From: HGM04593 sp045634085
GTDB taxonomy: Bacteria; Bacteroidota; Bacteroidia; Bacteroidales; Bacteroidaceae
DNA: 30,390 nucleotides
Direction: 5' to 3'
NCBI GenBank assembly: GCA_045634085.1
Contig: JAZQZM010000005.1
Span: 1 to 30,390 of the forward strand
A model generated the notes under the pieces. The model was not told the DNA's origin. It saw only the letters and a list, made by a program, of their open reading frames with translations, and did not search any database. Shown here in pieces: positions 6,980-16,029 of the stretch (position 1 is its first letter; each line of letters opens with the position of its first letter). The translations under genes and the position numbers were made by a program.

Positions 6980-7087
6980 TATAGTATAATAGGAGGCCCC
7001 TCTGTCAATGACGGGTTTTATAAGAAAATATTTTTCGGGAAAGCCAAGCTGCTTCTGAACAGTATCAAAAACACTATATAAGAAATT

Positions 7088-8596
7088 ATGAAAACAAACA
7101 GATTGTCCTTATCGGTAATATCCCTCTTTGTCAGGAGAGTAATGCTTCTTCTGCTTCTTTTGCCGTCCTGCTCTTTTGCATGGGAGGGCGACACACTCAC
7201 GCTCACACTCCCGCAGGCAATCGAGATGGCCAAGAAACAGTCGCCGTCGGCCCGTAGTGCACGTCATACCTTCCTTGCGCAGTATTGGAATTACCGTTAC
7301 TATCGTGCCAACTACCTTCCGTCGCTCACGCTCAACAGCTCGCCATATATAAACAATGAGATAAACAAGATTACCCAGGGCGACGGAACATCGCTCTTTC
7401 TCAGCCAGAGCCAGTTTGGTGGCGATCTGTCGTTAAGCATCAACCAGAATATTCCTCTTACTGGCGGAACATTCTTCATAAGGAGCAGTGTCAACTATCT
7501 CAGGGAGATGGAGAGTAAGATGAACATGTTCAGTACCGTTCCGGTGAGTATCGGTTACAGCCAGAGCCTTTTCGGTTACAACAGTCTCAAATGGGACCGC
7601 CGCATAGAGCCTTTGCGATATGCCGAGGCCAAGAAGAGTTATGCCGAGACCATTGAACTTGTATCGGCACAGGCATGTAACCATTTCTTCAATCTTGCCA
7701 CAGCGCAGAGCAATCTGAGTATGGCTCATGACAACTATGCCAATGCCGACACTCTTTACCGTATGGCTCAGGGGCGTTACAAGCTCGGCACGATAACGGA
7801 GAATGAGATGTTGCAACTCGAGATACGTCGCCTGAGTGAGGAGGCGAATGTCATGGATGTGCAGATTGCCCACGAAGAGACCCTGCAACAGTTCCGCTCA
7901 TTCCTCGGGTTGGGGCAGGATACATTCATAACCCTTCTGCTGCCCGACAGTGTCCCTGATTTTACGGTCCCCTTTCCCGAGGCTCTTGAAATGGCAATGA
8001 AGAACAGCCCCGACCCTGTGTACTACGAGCGTATACGCAAGGAGGCCGGCAGCAACCTTGCAAACGCAAAGGCCAATGCGGGACTGAAGGCCGACATATA
8101 TCTCAAGTTCGGTCTGTCGCAGACGGGAAACACCCTGCCCGGTGCTTATAAGAGACCTATGACTCAGGAGTACGCTAGCCTTACCATTTCGTTTCCCATA
8201 CTCGACTGGGGGCGTGGACGCGGAAAGGTGCGTGTGGCACGTTCGCAACAGGAGCTCGTGGAGATACAGGCGCAGCAGGGTATGGAGAATTTTACACATA
8301 ATGTGCAGAAGCTTGTCTCGCAGTTCAATATGCAGGCACGCAAGGTGCGCATTGCCCGTCTCACCGACCGGCGTGCCCGCCACAGGCATACGGTAGCCAT
8401 GCGCCTCTACATAATGGGGCAGAATACGCTGCTCGACCTCAACGATGCCATTGCCGAACAGAATTCAGCCGGGCGCTCCTACCTCTATGCCATGAGTACC
8501 TATTGGAGCCTGTACTACACGTTGCGAAGCATGACGGGGTACGACTTCCGCGAGCATTGCAGCATAACCGAACAGCTGCCGGAGATTGAGAACTGA
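7088..8596 (+). CDS. TolC-family outer-membrane efflux protein
   Basis: A 502-residue outer membrane factor that should form the exit duct of a tripartite exporter. It has a signal peptide (about residues 1-32; LLLLLLPSCSFAWEGD). The mature part shows the family's two-fold repeat: a first half starting LTLTLPQAIEMAKKQSPSAR and a second starting VPFPEALEMAMKNSPD. Each half has beta-strand pairs rich in alternating Ser/Asn (LPSLTLNSSPYINNE; ASLTISFPILDWGRGRGK) and long helices (SAQACNHFFNLATAQSNLSM). An alternative signal reading would place Cys28 as a lipid site (LLPSC), as in many TolC homologues, but the flanking residues are not a strong lipobox. It is the first gene behind the sigma-54-like promoter and precedes the adaptor gene by 40 bp. 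Confidence 0.93.
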   Translation: MKTNRLSLSVISLFVRRVMLLLLLLPSCSFAWEGDTLTLTLPQAIEMAKKQSPSARSARHTFLAQYWNYRYYRANYLPSLTLNSSPYINNEINKITQGDGTSLFLSQSQFGGDLSLSINQNIPLTGGTFFIRSSVNYLREMESKMNMFSTVPVSIGYSQSLFGYNSLKWDRRIEPLRYAEAKKSYAETIELVSAQACNHFFNLATAQSNLSMAHDNYANADTLYRMAQGRYKLGTITENEMLQLEIRRLSEEANVMDVQIAHEETLQQFRSFLGLGQDTFITLLLPDSVPDFTVPFPEALEMAMKNSPDPVYYERIRKEAGSNLANAKANAGLKADIYLKFGLSQTGNTLPGAYKRPMTQEYASLTISFPILDWGRGRGKVRVARSQQELVEIQAQQGMENFTHNVQKLVSQFNMQARKVRIARLTDRRARHRHTVAMRLYIMGQNTLLDLNDAIAEQNSAGRSYLYAMSTYWSLYYTLRSMTGYDFREHCSITEQLPEIEN

Positions 8597-8636
8597 AAAC
8601 TGGAATGTGAAAACTGTAAACTAAAAACCGGAAATT

Positions 8637-9890
8637 ATGGATATAAAACTACCGCCGCAGCCATGGTATCGGAAATACCTGGTGCACATTGTTTCGGGCA
8701 CAGCCCTTTTTGCCTTGCTCGTGTACACGATAGTGCTTGCCGTCTCGCCTCCGCGGCGCAGCATAAGCAAGGAGCGTGTACGCATAGCCGAAGTTGTCGA
8801 GGCTCCTTTCCTGGAGTTCGTCGAAGTGGAAGGGCTTGTACACCCTGTAATGACAATACAGTTGAATGCTCTTGAGAACGGCTATGTAGAGCGCATAGTA
8901 TGTGATGAGGGTGCAATGTTGAAGCAGGGCGACACAATCCTCGTGCTCAGCAACCCCGACCTGCTGCGTACCATAGATGGGGAACGCGAACAATGGGAGA
9001 AGGAGAACCGCAACCTGCATGAGCAGGAGATACAGATGGAGCAGAAGAGCATAGACCTCCGCTTGCAGACACTTGAGCAGAAGTACCAGATTGCAGCACT
9101 TGAGCGCAAGCTCACTCAAAGCCGCGAGGAGTTTGCCATGGGCATTAAGAGCCGTGCCGAACTGGATATCGTGGAGGCTGAGAACGAACACCTGCATAAT
9201 AAACTTATGCTGCAGATGCAGAGCCTCGGGCATGACTCGGCGGCAACCGTACTCCGCCGTCAGATGATTGTAGCCGACCGCGAGGCTGCACAGCGCAGGT
9301 TGCAGAATACACGGCGCCGCACCGAGGGTCTTGTGGTACGCGCACCGTGCGACGGGCAGTTGGGGCACATCAACCTCATAATAGGGCAGCAGGTGAGTGC
9401 CGGTTCCAAGATTGGCGAGCTCAAGATAATGGACCAGTATAAGGTAAGCACACAGCTGAGCGAATATTACGTTGAACGCATACATGCCGGGCTGCCGGCC
9501 ACCATAGTGCAGAAGCAGGACACCTTTCCGCTACGCATAAGCCGTGTGGTGCCCGAGGTCAAGGAGCGTAAATTCGCTGTCGACCTTCTCTTCAACGGTG
9601 CTACCCCCGATAATATACGTCTTGGCAAGAGCTACCGTGTGAAGGTGGAGCTGGGGCAGCCCGAGCCGGCGGTTGTCATTCCGCGTGGAGATTTCTACCA
9701 GAAGAGCAGCGGCGAGTGGATTTTCCTGCTTGACGGGGAGACGGGCATAGCACGTCGTGTTCCCATTGAGGTGGGGCGGCAGAACCCTGAGCAGTTCGAG
9801 GTCCTCAAGGGACTGAAGCCCGGCGACCGCGTGATAACAAGCGGCTACGACCGCACAGGTGACGCCGAGGAGGTAATAATAGAAGAATAA
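8637..9890 (+). CDS. HlyD/MacA-type periplasmic adaptor (membrane fusion protein)
   Basis: A 417-residue adaptor linking inner-membrane permeases to the TolC-like duct. One membrane anchor spans residues ~17-37 (VSGTALFALLVYTIVLAV). A split lipoyl domain follows (first half about 70-102, NGYVERIVCDEGAMLKQGDT; second half about 228-260, VRAPCDGQLGHINLIIGQQV), separated by a long alpha-helical hairpin (about 105-222) rich in Glu, Gln, Arg and Leu. Beta-barrel and membrane-proximal domains come next, with the typical GLKPGDRVITSG near the C-terminus. It lies between the TolC-like and permease genes with gaps of 40 and 47 bp, so it is clearly in the operon. The length is usual for the family. Confidence 0.93.
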   Translation: MDIKLPPQPWYRKYLVHIVSGTALFALLVYTIVLAVSPPRRSISKERVRIAEVVEAPFLEFVEVEGLVHPVMTIQLNALENGYVERIVCDEGAMLKQGDTILVLSNPDLLRTIDGEREQWEKENRNLHEQEIQMEQKSIDLRLQTLEQKYQIAALERKLTQSREEFAMGIKSRAELDIVEAENEHLHNKLMLQMQSLGHDSAATVLRRQMIVADREAAQRRLQNTRRRTEGLVVRAPCDGQLGHINLIIGQQVSAGSKIGELKIMDQYKVSTQLSEYYVERIHAGLPATIVQKQDTFPLRISRVVPEVKERKFAVDLLFNGATPDNIRLGKSYRVKVELGQPEPAVVIPRGDFYQKSSGEWIFLLDGETGIARRVPIEVGRQNPEQFEVLKGLKPGDRVITSGYDRTGDAEEVIIEE

Positions 9891-9937
9891 GAAAAAGAAA
9901 AACACGTTATATAAGAAACTTGATAAACCACAGAACA

Positions 9938-12388
9938 ATGATACAGCACTATTTCAAGATAGCATGGCGCAACCTGCTCAAATACAAGACACAGAACATA
10001 ATATCTATACTCTCCCTTGCGGTGGGTGTCGTTTGTTTCGCGATAACAGTATATCTGTTGAAGAGCTTTGTGCTTGAGATATACCTCTCCGAGATGGATA
10101 CGCGCAGCGTGTCAGTGAGTGCATACAACATGACCGAGGAGCAGTACAAAAGCCGTCCTGTTCACGATGCCAACTGGGCCGACATACAGTACAACGATCA
10201 GGTAAGGATTGACCGTGGTTTTGTAGAGCGCCTCAATTCGCTTGAGATTCCGTCAATGCGCGAGGCTCATTTCTCTTCTTTATTTATTGGAGCTGATACG
10301 GACTTTGAGACCAAGGATGGCAAGCGCAAGACATTGCAGTGTATTTATGGCTATTCCTCGCCCCGTTTTTTTCACTATAGGCTCTACACCAGTGCCGTTA
10401 CCGGCAAGCGTATTCCGGAACTGCATGAGGGTGATGTCATCATAACAGCCGACATCAGCAAAAAGGTCTACGGCAATGGTGTCGACCCGCGCGGGCTTGT
10501 CATACATAGCCCGCTGGTGGACAAGCCGCAGCTTGTCATAACCGACGTTGTTGAAACCGCCGACCACCTTGGTGACTCTTTCAGTGGAATATTCATTGTC
10601 AGTTCCCTGCCGGCAGAACATTACAGTAGCCCCGAGATTGTCATTGAACTTGCGCCCGGTGCAACGGCTGCACAGCTGCAGAAAGAACTCTCATCGGCAA
10701 TGCCGGAGTACTACTTTACCTACAGGGTCAATGATTTTAACTGGAGTGATGAGGGTCTCTTCTTTGTGGTGCTTGTCTTTGCATCGCTGCTTCTTGGCTG
10801 CAGCGTGCTGCTCATTGCCGTAATCGGCTTCTTGAAGATGCAGCTGCAACTTTTCTCACTACGTTCGCGCGAGCTTGCACTGCGCCGTACAATGGGTTCC
10901 CGTCCAAGACAGCTCTGCACATTGCTGGCCACGGAGATTGTAATTGTCTTTATGTTTGCTGCAATAGCTACGGTTGTCATAACGGTTCTCCTGTCGGGCT
11001 ATGTACTCCCGATAATGTACAAGATTGTTGGCGGAATGGTCTTTGACCTTGATGCAATATATGGCATTTCGTTGTGGATAATAGCATGTACGCTCCTTAT
11101 CGCACTGTCGGTCGCTACCGTGACGGTCTACCGTTATCTGCGCAAGCCGGTTGGTCTTCGTGTGGGGCGCAGCGGTCATCCACGCACTGTGGGGCAGAGC
11201 ATGATGATGGGCGTGCAGCTCGGTGTCAGCATGATTCTCATTCTGGCGGTGTTAGGGCTTTTCTATGTAGTCAGCTACAATTACAGGGAGCAGTCGGCCG
11301 TGTTGCCCGATGACCCCTCGGCCTACCGTCGTGCACTGGTGGTAATGGCCAATGGGCGCATAGCTGCCAATATTCCCGATTTTGACAACAGGCTCATGCA
11401 GACAGGTACTGTCAGCCACATAAGCCGCACATATCTGGTACACTCCACATCTCCGACCTTGGATACCAGGCTTTTGATGCACTATGTAGAGCCGGAAAAT
11501 GAGGGGGACGGGTATGATTATTCCTATACCATCACCGATGAGGAGCTCTTCGATAATCTGGGTATAAAGGTTCTTCAGGGTTGCCCGGCCGACAACAGAC
11601 GTTACACAACAGCTGTTTACGTGCGCACCGAAGAGGCAGAGCGCTTGCGCATGAAGTGGGGCCTCAAACCCTTGCCCAGTGAAATTGTCCGCAAGCTCTA
11701 CAACGAGCGCAGTTATACGCTCATTGGCTATGCAAAGGCTCTCCAGCACTATGCTTATACAGCATACAATGACTATACACCGGCATACTGGATAGTGGAC
11801 GGCGAGGCCGACGGGATAATTGAGAATCATTCCAGAAAGGAACATATAATATTCCCCAAGGACGGTAAGACGGGCCGTTGCGAGGATGCAATAAAAGCAA
11901 TGTACCGCGAGGCGATGCCCGATGACATGAACGATGTGCCAATAAGTAGCCTTTACGATTCGTGGTTCTCCAATCTGAGATTCATGGAGTTCCTCGGTGA
12001 ACTGGCACTGCTGCTTGTGGCCGTATCTATTCTCTCTATTGTGGCAAGTGTATATTCGAACATTGCGCTCGAGAGCCGCGGCCGCCGCAAAGAGGTGGCA
12101 CTGCGCAAGATACACGGTGCAAAGAGCCGCGATATAATGCGCCTGTTCGGTGCCTACTATCTGCGACTGCTGGCTACGGCAGCAGCGTTTGTAACGATCA
12201 TTGCACTTATGCTGATTGTGCTGGTGAACGCTTATGCAGAGACCCTTTCCGGCACCGATTGGATGATACTCTGCTGTTACATATTGGCGGCGATACTCAT
12301 TGTGTCATTTGTGACGCTTGCCACCATAGGAAAAAAGATATACAGTGTCAGCCGTATAAATGCAGCCGACGTAATAAAAAGTGAGTGA
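9938..12388 (+). CDS. ABC transporter permease, double FtsX/MacB type (first of two)
   Basis: An 816-residue inner-membrane protein. It starts with the MacB-type N-terminus FKIAWRNLLKYKTQNIISIL and a first membrane helix, then a large periplasmic domain (about 50-280). A first FtsX bundle follows (about 280-405; MQLQLFSLRSRELALRRTMG), a linker helix near 430, a second periplasmic domain (about 450-680) and a second FtsX bundle (about 685-816; GRRKEVALRKIHGAKSRDIM). That is roughly eight membrane helices, as expected for a fused double permease. It is paralogous to the second permease encoded after the ATPase. I chose ATG 9938 because an upstream TTG at 9920 adds only six residues before the conserved start. 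A dispersed repeat separates it from the ATPase gene. Confidence 0.9.
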   Translation: MIQHYFKIAWRNLLKYKTQNIISILSLAVGVVCFAITVYLLKSFVLEIYLSEMDTRSVSVSAYNMTEEQYKSRPVHDANWADIQYNDQVRIDRGFVERLNSLEIPSMREAHFSSLFIGADTDFETKDGKRKTLQCIYGYSSPRFFHYRLYTSAVTGKRIPELHEGDVIITADISKKVYGNGVDPRGLVIHSPLVDKPQLVITDVVETADHLGDSFSGIFIVSSLPAEHYSSPEIVIELAPGATAAQLQKELSSAMPEYYFTYRVNDFNWSDEGLFFVVLVFASLLLGCSVLLIAVIGFLKMQLQLFSLRSRELALRRTMGSRPRQLCTLLATEIVIVFMFAAIATVVITVLLSGYVLPIMYKIVGGMVFDLDAIYGISLWIIACTLLIALSVATVTVYRYLRKPVGLRVGRSGHPRTVGQSMMMGVQLGVSMILILAVLGLFYVVSYNYREQSAVLPDDPSAYRRALVVMANGRIAANIPDFDNRLMQTGTVSHISRTYLVHSTSPTLDTRLLMHYVEPENEGDGYDYSYTITDEELFDNLGIKVLQGCPADNRRYTTAVYVRTEEAERLRMKWGLKPLPSEIVRKLYNERSYTLIGYAKALQHYAYTAYNDYTPAYWIVDGEADGIIENHSRKEHIIFPKDGKTGRCEDAIKAMYREAMPDDMNDVPISSLYDSWFSNLRFMEFLGELALLLVAVSILSIVASVYSNIALESRGRRKEVALRKIHGAKSRDIMRLFGAYYLRLLATAAAFVTIIALMLIVLVNAYAETLSGTDWMILCCYILAAILIVSFVTLATIGKKIYSVSRINAADVIKSE

Positions 12389-12424
12389 ATAAAGCAGCAA
12401 TATAGCAATTGACCTAAAATGCTG

Positions 12425-12501
12425 TTTGTCATACTGAGGGTAGCGAAGTATCTCGATTTTTACGCGGTTATAAGATTCTTCACTGCGTTCAGAATGACAA
12501 G
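12425..12501. repeat. Dispersed GTCATTCTGA-type inverted repeat inside the exporter operon
   Basis: The left arm (12425-12453, beginning TTTGTCATACTGAGGGTAGC) and right arm (complement of 12473-12501, beginning CTTGTCATTCTGAACGCAGT) match at 22 of 29 positions in inverted orientation around a 19-bp centre. This sequence type is known as a widespread intergenic repeat whose false translations contain 'CHSERSEES', and that peptide is readable here. It sits in the 195-bp gap between permease 1 and the ATPase and could form a long stem in the mRNA. A third, single-arm copy is at 15965-15993. Confidence 0.8.
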
Positions 12502-12583
12502 TCCGCGACAAAAAAATGCAGGTCAACATCTATATCATTGCCATAAATAAACAAAACATATAAACTTAAATAATAACAGAATT

Positions 12584-13258
12584 ATGATTACACTAAAGAA
12601 CATCAAGAAAGTATTCAAGACCGAGGAGATTGAGACATGGGCATTGCAGAATGTTAACCTCGAAGTAAAAAAAGGTGAGTTCGTGGCTATCATGGGCCCC
12701 AGCGGATGCGGAAAATCAACGCTGCTGAATATCCTGGGTCTGCTCGACAACCCGAGTGAAGGCACATACATGCTTGACGGCAAGGATGTGAGCCACATGA
12801 GCGAGGACGACCGCACCGACCTGCGTAAGGGCCGCCTGGGATTCGTGTTCCAGAGCTTCAACCTCATCGACGAGCTCAGCGTGGTCGAGAATGTGGAACT
12901 TCCGCTTCTTTACATGGGGACACCGAAGAAGGAACGCCGCCGTCTGGTCAACGAGGTTGTGGAGCGTGTGGCAATGTCGCACCGTGCACAGCATTTCCCT
13001 GCACAGCTCTCGGGCGGACAGCAGCAGCGTGTGGCAATAGCACGTGCGGTAATCTCGCGTCCGCAGATAATACTTGCCGATGAGCCTACGGGTAATCTCG
13101 ACTCCAAACACGGCAAGGAGGTCATGGAACTTCTGAAGGAACTGCACAACGAGGGAACAACCATCATCATGGTGACACACTCGCAGCACGACGCGAACTA
13201 TGCCGACAGAGTGGTTAACCTCTTCGACGGCGAGATTGTATCAGAGGTTGAGATGTAA
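12584..13258 (+). CDS. ABC transporter ATP-binding protein (MacB/LolD type)
   Basis: A 224-residue nucleotide-binding domain that powers the two adjacent FtsX-type permeases. Visible motifs are Walker A GPSGCGKST (38-46), the Q-loop at Gln90 (FVFQSFNL), signature LSGGQQQRVAIARA (142-155), Walker B IILADEPTGNLD (162-173) and switch His199 (IIMVTHSQ). Length and the AxxNLD pattern match the LolD/MacB/FtsE branch, which couples to mechanotransmitting permeases rather than classical importers. It is encoded between the two permease genes, with only 11 bp to the second. Confidence 0.96.
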   Translation: MITLKNIKKVFKTEEIETWALQNVNLEVKKGEFVAIMGPSGCGKSTLLNILGLLDNPSEGTYMLDGKDVSHMSEDDRTDLRKGRLGFVFQSFNLIDELSVVENVELPLLYMGTPKKERRRLVNEVVERVAMSHRAQHFPAQLSGGQQQRVAIARAVISRPQIILADEPTGNLDSKHGKEVMELLKELHNEGTTIIMVTHSQHDANYADRVVNLFDGEIVSEVEM

Positions 13259-13269
13259 ATGATATTGAT

Positions 13270-15684
13270 ATGATGATATTGCATAATCTCAAGGTTGCCT
13301 GGCGCAATCTAATGAAATACAAGACGCAGAACATTGTGAGCATTGTTGCGCTTGCGGTGGGTATCGTGACCCTTGCCGCTACGCACTTTTTCTTAAAACA
13401 CCTTGGGCCTCCATCCATTGCAAAGGAACCCTATTATGACCGTTGCTATGTGATGTGCCTCTACGATGAAAAGATGACAATGGGCAATGGAAGTGCACCG
13501 GATGCGGAACTAGTGCTCGATTTCCTCAACAATTCCATCACGGTTACTCCCGAAATGGATGCTGCGCTGAATGCCGGTGGCGCACTGCCCGGTGTAGAGA
13601 AGATGCTCCATAACTATTTTGTCGGGGGATTGATGCGTGGCTGTGACATGACCTTTACGATGCCCGATTCTACAACAAGGACACGGCCGAGCAATTTCTT
13701 TGCTGTAGAGGGTGAGAAACTGAATTTCCATGCCATACGTTCGGCCCTTACAGGTGAAAAGGTCCCGGTGCTGAAGAAGTATGAGGCTGTCATAAGCGAA
13801 ATGATTGCAAGGCAGGTGTATGGTGACAAGAATCCCGTAGGGTGCAAGGTCTCTTTGTGGAATGACATGACGTGGATGACCTTTACTATACGCGATGTCT
13901 ACAGGGCCGGACAACTGAATGACGGTGTAACCAATGCCATATACATAACCAATGAGGAATTTGAACATGAGTATGTTGCCAATTACCTGCTGTTGCTTGC
14001 CGAGGGACAGTCGCCCGAGCAGGTGCGCAAGGAAGCCGACCGCCGCCTTGAACCTCTGGGGATAAGCACCCGGATAGAGAGCCTTGATTTTGTATACACC
14101 GAGAATAGGACCCACTCATTGATGGTGCGTACAATTGTCTATCTTATAAGTTCGCTTATTCTTGTGGCAGCCCTCATAGGGTACCTGAAGATGCAGCTGC
14201 AGCTCTTCCGTATGCGTCGGCGCGAGGTGTCGTTGCGCAGGGTACATGGTGCCAAAGGCAGGAGTATCATGAGGCTGTTCTTCACCGAGATGGTGCTGAC
14301 AATAGTCATGGCCTTTATGCTTGCTTTGCTGCTTGGCAACATGCTCACCGGCTATGCAGGTGAATATCTCGCAGGCTTCCTCGATGAGTTCGGATGGAGA
14401 ATAGACGGCATAAATGCAAGCATTATGCTCATAGCAGTGGCTGTCACCATTCTCTGTGCAGTTGTGGTGTGGTGCAATGCCAAGGGAATGCTGCACTCCC
14501 GTCAGACAATGGCCGCACAGATGCACCGCAGCCGCAGGCACACTCTGCGCAACGGCATGCTGGGTCTGCAGTTGTTCATAAGCATTCTGTTCCTTGGCTC
14601 TACTTTGGCATTGTCACATTTTATAGGGCATATGGAGAAACAATGCAATGTTCCTGAAAATGATGCTTTCTATGCAGAGTGCATATGCGTGCAACCCTCC
14701 ATTTCTGATACCGATTCGCGGCAGTTTCTTGAATATTTGCAGACAGGACCAAAATGCATAAAGCAATATATAAAAATCAACGAGAATTATACTCAACTGG
14801 AGGGACTCGATAATGTGGAGGCCGAGAAGGTTTCTATATATTCCCCTTTATTCACCACACTCCAGGTGAGCGATACTGCAATTCTCGACTTCTGGCAACG
14901 CCCGATAAAATGGTTCTTGCCACCCGGGCAACGCAACAACTGCATGTTGCTGAGCGATTCGCTCTACAGCAGGCTCAGCCGCCTGGGATTAACGGACAAC
15001 GGGTCGCTGCTTGTGCGCAGCCGCCATGCCTTCCCGATAGGCGGAACATTCCCGGTCCTGCCTTACATGGACAACAACAGCAGCTCCCAGACAAACTATA
15101 TTGTTGAACTTGGTCACGATGGCAACCGCTTTACGCAGTTCATAATAGTGCCCGAGGAGGGGGAGTATGACAGGGTGTTCACGGAACTCGAGGATGTTAT
15201 GCGGCGCATAAATCCCGAACCGGTAAAACCGACGGTGATGAACCTGCACGAGGAGATGACAAAGGAACTCTTCCTTCTTAATAATATGGAGTACGGAGCA
15301 TGGATACTCTCGGCCATATGCTTCGTGATATGTTTCATGGGAATATGGAGCTCAATATCGTTCGATACGCGCTCGCGCCAGAAGGAGATTGTCGTGCGCA
15401 AGGTTCACGGTGCAAAGAGAAAAGATGTGGTTGCTTTCTTCGCACGCCTGTATGTGTGGCTTGTGGTCGTGGCAAGCGTGATGAGCATGCCTCTGATGAT
15501 AATCTTCAATACGTTGTTGCAGGAGTGGGGAATGCAGCAGGGTATTCCAAGGGAACTTGTTTCGCCTGTAGTGCCCATTATAATGAGTATTTCAATTGTC
15601 TCGCTTGTGGTAGCGCTTGTCGTGGGCGTACACATACGCAAGATGATGAGGCTGCAACCGGCTGACATAATTGCAAAAGAGTAA
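13270..15684 (+). CDS. ABC transporter permease, double FtsX/MacB type (second of two)
   Basis: An 804-residue paralogue of the permease at 9938-12388, with the same layout. The conserved N-terminus is LKVAWRNLMKYKTQNIVSIV, then a periplasmic domain (about 50-280), a first FtsX bundle (MQLQLFRMRRREVSLRRVHG, about 285-400), a helix near 430, a second periplasmic domain, and a second FtsX bundle (SRQKEIVVRKVHGAKRKDVV, about 670-804). The periplasmic domains look strongly diverged between the paralogues while the cytoplasmic loops near the ATPase are conserved. This suggests a heterodimeric permease sharing one ATPase. The gene starts 11 bp after the ATPase stop. Two consecutive ATGs (13270, 13273) make the exact start uncertain by one codon. 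Confidence 0.92.
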   Translation: MMILHNLKVAWRNLMKYKTQNIVSIVALAVGIVTLAATHFFLKHLGPPSIAKEPYYDRCYVMCLYDEKMTMGNGSAPDAELVLDFLNNSITVTPEMDAALNAGGALPGVEKMLHNYFVGGLMRGCDMTFTMPDSTTRTRPSNFFAVEGEKLNFHAIRSALTGEKVPVLKKYEAVISEMIARQVYGDKNPVGCKVSLWNDMTWMTFTIRDVYRAGQLNDGVTNAIYITNEEFEHEYVANYLLLLAEGQSPEQVRKEADRRLEPLGISTRIESLDFVYTENRTHSLMVRTIVYLISSLILVAALIGYLKMQLQLFRMRRREVSLRRVHGAKGRSIMRLFFTEMVLTIVMAFMLALLLGNMLTGYAGEYLAGFLDEFGWRIDGINASIMLIAVAVTILCAVVVWCNAKGMLHSRQTMAAQMHRSRRHTLRNGMLGLQLFISILFLGSTLALSHFIGHMEKQCNVPENDAFYAECICVQPSISDTDSRQFLEYLQTGPKCIKQYIKINENYTQLEGLDNVEAEKVSIYSPLFTTLQVSDTAILDFWQRPIKWFLPPGQRNNCMLLSDSLYSRLSRLGLTDNGSLLVRSRHAFPIGGTFPVLPYMDNNSSSQTNYIVELGHDGNRFTQFIIVPEEGEYDRVFTELEDVMRRINPEPVKPTVMNLHEEMTKELFLLNNMEYGAWILSAICFVICFMGIWSSISFDTRSRQKEIVVRKVHGAKRKDVVAFFARLYVWLVVVASVMSMPLMIIFNTLLQEWGMQQGIPRELVSPVVPIIMSISIVSLVVALVVGVHIRKMMRLQPADIIAKE

Positions 15685-16029
15685 CCGGCTGTGACAAATG
15701 ACGCCTTTTACGTCAATTTAAGAATATTATAAAAACAAACAGCCGGGTTGGTGGTTCTCCCGGCAGCAGGGTACGCTACATGCAATGTTCTTCAACTCCT
15801 GTAGCGAGGAGCATAAACGTAGACTTAAAATATTGAAACAGGAATAATATGCATGTGGTGTACCATTTTTTTTGCCTTTCATTGTAACAATTAGGGTACT
15901 TGCCCGTCTTATAGACGGGATGATGTATCGAACGCTGCATATTGGGGATGATATAACTCGCGGACTTGTCATGCAGAGTGCAGTGAAGCATCTCATAATG
16001 AAAAACTTAAAAACAACAAACAAAACCCA
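15685..16029. other. 345-bp non-coding gap with inverted repeats and a GTCAT-type repeat copy
   Basis: No credible gene lies here. AACCGGCTGT (15683-15692, overlapping the permease stop) pairs with ACAGCCGGGTT (15739-15749). Inside it is a smaller hairpin, AAATGACG/CGTCAATTT, near 15697-15720. Together they could act as the end of the exporter transcript, though no strong T-tract follows. At 15965-15993 is a single arm matching the repeat at 12473-12501 (24 of 29 positions), and the identity continues outside it into CGCGGA. The remainder is AT-rich and I see nothing else in it. Confidence 0.5.

Noticed and set aside
8649..9485. 278-codon minus-strand open frame opposite the adaptor gene
   Set aside because: It is a shadow of the HlyD-like gene, which has strong domain evidence; the antisense product shows no recognisable motif.
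12305..12529. Minus-strand open frame of 74 codons containing CHSERSEES
   Set aside because: This peptide is the well-known false translation of a dispersed intergenic repeat; the rest overlaps the permease gene.
15727..16023. Minus-strand open frame of 98 codons in the gap before the TlpA-like gene
   Set aside because: It runs through repeat sequence, has no domain and has a composition unlike real genes here.
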